A stretch of 8,653 nucleotides of DNA, taken from NCBI GenBank assembly GCA_943333015.1, contig CALQRR010000048.1, forward strand, positions 1-8,653, written 5' to 3'. The notes beneath the pieces were generated by a model. It ran no database searches. It saw nothing but the letters and a program-made list of their open reading frames with translations, and was not told the DNA's origin. Shown in pieces: positions 6,251 through 8,653 of the stretch (position 1 is the stretch's first letter; each line of letters opens with the position of its first letter). The position numbers were made by a program, and so were the translations under genes. This DNA is from Chitinophaga pinensis (GTDB lineage Bacteria > Bacteroidota > Bacteroidia > M30B66).

Positions 6251-6263
6251 TGACTTAAGTCAT
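6250..6263. promoter_or_regulatory. Perfect 14-bp palindrome, candidate Crp/Fnr-family site
   Basis: ATGACTTAAGTCAT is a perfect 14-bp inverted repeat with TGAC and GTCA half-sites around four central bases. This is the half-site spacing of Crp/Fnr-family regulators (compare TTGAC-N4-GTCAA for HcpR-type and TTGAT-N4-ATCAA for Fnr). Its centre is about 41 bp upstream of the inferred hsp20 start site, the usual position for a class II activator, and it abuts the -33 box. The regulator and signal (oxygen, nitric oxide or redox) are inferred by analogy only. Confidence 0.5.
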
Positions 6264-6394
6264 ATTATTACTACTCTTATTATCTTATTTATGACATTAT
6301 GCTATTAATAATAATTTATCAATCGCTCCGCGCTGAACAATCATTCTCTCGCAGTAGTCTCAATTTTGGGCATTTTAAGGAGGGGAAAAGCAAG
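6264..6394. other. AT-rich gap between the hsp20 control region and the DUF1361 stop
   Basis: This stretch holds no gene. Its hsp20-proximal half (about 6264-6320) is strongly AT-rich and may assist the hsp20 promoter. The other half contains the end of the leftward DUF1361 transcript, for which I find no hairpin terminator. Read-through from DUF1361 into hsp20 therefore remains possible. Confidence 0.4.
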
Positions 6395-7132
6395 TCACCT
6401 GCTCTTTTTAGAATGGTCGGCCACAAGTTCGGCTCTGAAGCGGCTAGCGCCAACCCGGGTCAATTGATACACCGTTGCATAAAGCACCCACATGAATAGC
6501 ATATAGCACAATGTAACAGCCCAAACTCCTTGATAAACTTGTGGTTCTATAACAAACTGAAACACATCACCCAACAATCGAAACGGATGATGAAGAAGAT
6601 CCCAGGAGTTCCAGCGCTCAAATCGACCGAGGTAAATTCCAAAACTGCTTAAAAACAATGTTACACCCACAAATAACCAGCCCATCAACCAACTAAACCG
6701 CGCTTTAATGAGCTCATGCATGTCGAACAAGGAGGCACATCCAAGCATAATTCCATTCCAGGCAAAAGAGAGAATGACTACCAGATCGAACCATTGTGGA
6801 ACACCTGCTCGAGGATATAAATGAAAAAGATCCGTGATGATGTAAAATGCATTGGGTAAAAAAAGCAACCAAATTCCTGTCAGTGTATAGGAAACCAGCT
6901 TACTTCGGTGATGGAGCCGGTAAACAGTCAAAAGTGTTGATACGCCAAGCGGAATTACCGCCAGAAAAAGATTCCAAATCAGGAACAGATAGGTGAGTTC
7001 ACCGGTCTTCCATATTCGTGCAATCAGTAGAACACCACTTAACAGCATAGAGGCCGAGAAGCTAGTGGCAACACCGGCACGGTTATACGATTTAAAATAA
7101 ATGTGCAATCGTTTTATGAAAAAAGGAGCCAT
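6395..7132 (-). CDS. DUF1361 family membrane protein
   Basis: This is a polytopic inner-membrane protein of unknown function. The product has 245 residues with about six hydrophobic segments (roughly 20-40, 46-70, 81-100, 115-137, 148-168 and 203-224). The DUF1361 hallmarks are visible: FLIWNLFLAVIPL at 50-62, WLLFLPNAFYIITDLFHL at 88-105, WFDLVVILSFAWNG at 114-127 and GRFERWNSWDLL at 169-180. The C-terminal tail (RFRAELVADHSKKSR) is hydrophilic and basic, probably cytoplasmic. The ATG at 7132 lies 19 nt inside the 3' end of dgkA in another frame, so translation is probably coupled. Residues 1-20 (MAPFFIKRLHIYFK) are basic and give no signal peptide. The pairing with a lipid kinase suggests, weakly, a role in the membrane or envelope. 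Confidence 0.85.
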   Translation of the reverse strand: MAPFFIKRLHIYFKSYNRAGVATSFSASMLLSGVLLIARIWKTGELTYLFLIWNLFLAVIPLGVSTLLTVYRLHHRSKLVSYTLTGIWLLFLPNAFYIITDLFHLYPRAGVPQWFDLVVILSFAWNGIMLGCASLFDMHELIKARFSWLMGWLFVGVTLFLSSFGIYLGRFERWNSWDLLHHPFRLLGDVFQFVIEPQVYQGVWAVTLCYMLFMWVLYATVYQLTRVGASRFRAELVADHSKKSR

Positions 7133-7473
7133 AAGTGGGGCAGAAAAATGAGTAATCCTACCACCAACGCACTTAACGCGGTAATTAGTACTGCTCCTGC
7201 TCCCAAATCTTTCGCCTGTCCAATCAATGGATCTTCTTCACGTGTAATTCTGTCGGCCAACCGTTCAATGGCAGCATTCAGCAATTCAGCCGTTATCACC
7301 ATACCCATGCATACAATTAAAATGCACCATTCCATCATGGGAATATGCAACCACACGCCCAAACCAAGAACAAGAACCGCAGCCAGCAAATGGAACCGCA
7401 AGTTCGCCTCCTTTCTAAACCCATGAACAATGCCCTGCCATGCAAACCGAAATGCTGCTAACCGTAATTTCAT
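7114..7473 (-). CDS. dgkA: DgkA-family lipid kinase (diacylglycerol/undecaprenol kinase)
   Basis: This small inner-membrane kinase phosphorylates a lipid alcohol with ATP: diacylglycerol in E. coli, undecaprenol in many Gram-positive relatives. Either substrate is possible here. The product has 119 residues from the ATG at 7473; a TTG three codons upstream (7482) is the alternative start. After a short amphipathic N-terminus come three hydrophobic helices at about 27-44, 48-65 and 91-112. The catalytic and metal-binding residues are all present at the E. coli spacing: Glu22 (RKEANLRFH), Glu63, Asn66 and Glu70 (AELLNAAIERLAD), Asp74, and Lys88-Asp89 (AKDLGAGAVL). These match E. coli Glu28, Glu69, Asn72, Glu76, Asp80, Lys94 and Asp95. 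It overlaps the DUF1361 gene downstream. The 138-nt gap upstream separates it from the suf genes; no convincing terminator or promoter is seen there. Confidence 0.93.
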   Translation of the reverse strand: MKLRLAAFRFAWQGIVHGFRKEANLRFHLLAAVLVLGLGVWLHIPMMEWCILIVCMGMVITAELLNAAIERLADRITREEDPLIGQAKDLGAGAVLITALSALVVGLLIFLPHLWLLFS

Positions 7474-7611
7474 GAGATTCAATATACGCAGGAGAAGGGC
7501 TGATTAAACGCTATACCGATTCCTGTAAAAAAGGAGTACCGCTATTAAACCAGATTGGCCAACGGAAAGCGCACGACTAACAACTAAATCGACACCCATC
7601 AAACGGGTAAA

Positions 7612-8130
7612 TTAAACGTTGTCGGAGCTGCGTTTGAAAATGGGAACGGTCGAGCAGGCTTCTCCATACATGATACTCTTCGCCACCGGACGTAATTTAT
7701 TTGTTAGCATCACAAAAGCAGAACGAGGAACAGGAAGATTGCCACATCCTTTTACGATCAATCGCTGGTCATCAAATGCCGTCGAATCCAGCTGCTCAAT
7801 TATTTCTTTGTACAGTTCAGTTTCGAGTGTTTCCAAATCACCAAAAACGACGCGTTTCGCAAAAGGCTCTACCTGAGCGGCTATCAGCATATACGCCCAC
7901 ACAGGGATAATGGCATCGGCTGAACAAAAAACCGCCACATAAGCATCCTGATAAGCGGCCCAATTATGCACTTTCATCCATTCCCGAAAATCCTTCTCCT
8001 TGAGAATTTGCCCCATAAAAAGCTGATCCCGAATATCTATCTGCTTTCGGATGCCGGGTATGTAGTAATCTTCTAGATCAATAGTGATCAGCCCACTATT
8101 GGCCACTTTATTTAAGATGACATCTTCCAT
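7612..8130 (-). CDS. DUF2480 family protein, suf-linked
   Basis: The product has 172 residues, is soluble and probably cytoplasmic, with no signal peptide or membrane segment. It is recognised as DUF2480, a family largely confined to Bacteroidota, by NKVANSGLITIDLEDYY near the start, EKDFREWMKVHNW at 45-57, FCSADAIIPVWAYM at 68-81, VVFGDLETLE at 94-103, KGCGNLPVP at 127-135 and SIMYGEACSTVPIFKR at 152-167. Three cysteines sit in motifs that I recall as conserved in the family (Cys69, Cys129, Cys159) and could bind metal or a cluster. No biochemical role is known to me. It starts 9 nt after the stop of the DUF59 gene and so belongs to the same operon as sufE, which suggests a part in iron-sulfur cluster assembly or delivery. 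A weak 4-bp hairpin follows the stop. Confidence 0.88.
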   Translation of the reverse strand: MEDVILNKVANSGLITIDLEDYYIPGIRKQIDIRDQLFMGQILKEKDFREWMKVHNWAAYQDAYVAVFCSADAIIPVWAYMLIAAQVEPFAKRVVFGDLETLETELYKEIIEQLDSTAFDDQRLIVKGCGNLPVPRSAFVMLTNKLRPVAKSIMYGEACSTVPIFKRSSDNV

Positions 8131-8139
8131 CGATCGGAA

Positions 8140-8457
8140 TTATAAAAAACCCAACTCCAGTTTTGCTTCTTCACTCATCATACTCTGATCCCAAGTAGGC
8201 TCAAATGTGATATCCACTTTGGCCGAATTGACCCCATCAACAGAACGAATCTTTTCCTCTACATCAGGAGGTAACGTTTCTGCCACCGGACACGACGGTG
8301 AGGTGAGCGTCATCAACACCTGAACATCACGTTCTTCGTTGATATTGACTTCGTAAATAAGTCCGAGTTCGTATATATTAACAGGGATTTCCGGATCATA
8401 ACAGGTCCGGATCATGTCGATAACATCCTTTTCAAGCTGTTCAATCGTCTTTTCCAT
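8140..8457 (-). CDS. DUF59/MIP18 family iron-sulfur assembly protein (SufT/PaaD-like)
   Basis: This small cytoplasmic protein belongs to the DUF59 (MIP18) family, whose members such as SufT and PaaD help to mature or transfer iron-sulfur clusters. The product has 105 residues, close to the single-domain length of the family. Hallmarks are DPEIPVNIYELGLIYEV at 21-37, MTLTSPSCPVAE at 49-60 with the conserved reactive Cys56, GVNSAKVDITFEPTWD at 75-90 and the C-terminal MSEEAKLELGF. It has no ATPase or other fused domain. The ATG at 8457 lies 6 nt after the sufE stop, and DUF2480 follows 9 nt after its own stop, so all three are co-transcribed. In Bacteroidota suf operons this gene is usually found next to sufE. 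Confidence 0.92.
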   Translation of the reverse strand: MEKTIEQLEKDVIDMIRTCYDPEIPVNIYELGLIYEVNINEERDVQVLMTLTSPSCPVAETLPPDVEEKIRSVDGVNSAKVDITFEPTWDQSMMSEEAKLELGFL

Positions 8458-8463
8458 TTTTGC

Positions 8464-8653
8464 TTAGTTCTTGATATATTTTGCTGCTTCCATTTTCATC
8501 CGGCGAATCATCGCTTCCAGTCCATTGGATCGCTGCATGGATAGATTATCGCGAATACCGGCCTTGTCGATAAACTGAAGATCGGCAGTTAAAATATCTT
8601 CTGGTTTCTCGTTTTCAAACACACGAATCAGCATACTGAGAAGACCACGGGGA
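8464..8653 (-). CDS. sufE: SufE, cysteine desulfuration protein, 3' part only
   Basis: These are the last 62 codons of a gene that enters from the right edge. The reading frame gives RGLLSMLIRVFENEKPEDIL, then DLQFIDKAGIRDNLSMQRSNG and LEAMIRRMKMEAAKYIKN before TAA. This is the C-terminal half of the SufE fold (compare FIDKIGL...LSPTRSNGL in well-known SufE proteins). SufE accepts persulfide sulfur from the cysteine desulfurase SufS and passes it to the SufBCD scaffold. The active-site cysteine lies in the N-terminal half, outside the window, so activity cannot be judged. It is the first visible gene of the operon with DUF59 and DUF2480; sufB, sufC, sufD and sufS are likely just upstream. Confidence 0.93.
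   Translation of the reverse strand, partial: PRGLLSMLIRVFENEKPEDILTADLQFIDKAGIRDNLSMQRSNGLEAMIRRMKMEAAKYIKN

Noticed and set aside
6299..6499. Small plus-strand open frame between hsp20 and DUF1361
   Set aside because: Its second half is antisense to the DUF1361 C-terminus, and it has no supporting start signal or recognisable product.
7555..7562. 8-bp palindrome TTGGCCAA upstream of dgkA as an operator
   Set aside because: It is too short to be significant and no promoter of known type is positioned beside it.
7594..7608. Hairpin ACCC/GGGT just after the DUF2480 stop, as a terminator
   Set aside because: The stem has only 4 bp with a 7-nt loop and no T-tract follows on the minus strand, so it is not distinguishable from chance.
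1..8653. Mobile element, CRISPR array, toxin-antitoxin or anti-phage system
   Set aside because: No transposase, integrase, direct terminal repeats, spaced repeat array or paired small toxin-like genes were seen. The recognised genes are housekeeping or envelope functions in compact operons.

Overview
The window looks like ordinary chromosomal DNA from a member of the Bacteroidota, probably a Cytophagales-type environmental lineage (the lineage below phylum is a guess). The case rests on four things: a family-S46 dipeptidyl peptidase, a DUF2480 gene directly after sufE and a DUF59 gene, starts without Shine-Dalgarno sequences, and several upstream regions resembling the Bacteroidota promoter (TTG, 19-21 nt, TAnnTTTG). 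All genes except tag lie on the minus strand, so transcription mostly runs from the right end of the window to the left.

Right end (about 8653 to 7612): the tail of an iron-sulfur cluster assembly (suf) operon. The 3' end of sufE is followed after 6 nt by a DUF59/MIP18 (SufT/PaaD-like) protein and after 9 nt by a DUF2480 protein. Next (7473 to 6395) come dgkA, a small membrane lipid kinase, and a DUF1361 membrane protein whose start lies inside the end of dgkA.

Middle (6394 to 5443): an hsp20 small heat-shock gene with the best regulatory region of the window. A Bacteroidota-type promoter is preceded by a perfect 14-bp palindrome with TGAC-N4-GTCA halves, centred about 41 bp upstream of the inferred transcription start, which is the usual place for a Crp/Fnr-family activator. 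Two hairpins close hsp20. Beyond them lies a non-coding stretch with internally repeated, foldable sequence that resembles a structured intergenic repeat of Bacteroidota. The gene tag (3-methyladenine DNA glycosylase I, plus strand) converges on this stretch.

Left half (4796 to 1): an unrecognised 515-residue secreted protein, a periplasmic S46 dipeptidyl peptidase whose specificity position carries the DPP7-type glycine, a clear intrinsic terminator, and two translationally coupled genes for small outer-membrane beta-barrel-like proteins, the second running off the window.

I see no mobile element, CRISPR array, tRNA, rRNA, phage gene or defence system. I did not find a convincing new multi-gene system. 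The points most worth following up are the hsp20 control region, the structured intergenic element, the suf-linked DUF2480 protein and the unrecognised secreted protein beside the peptidase.
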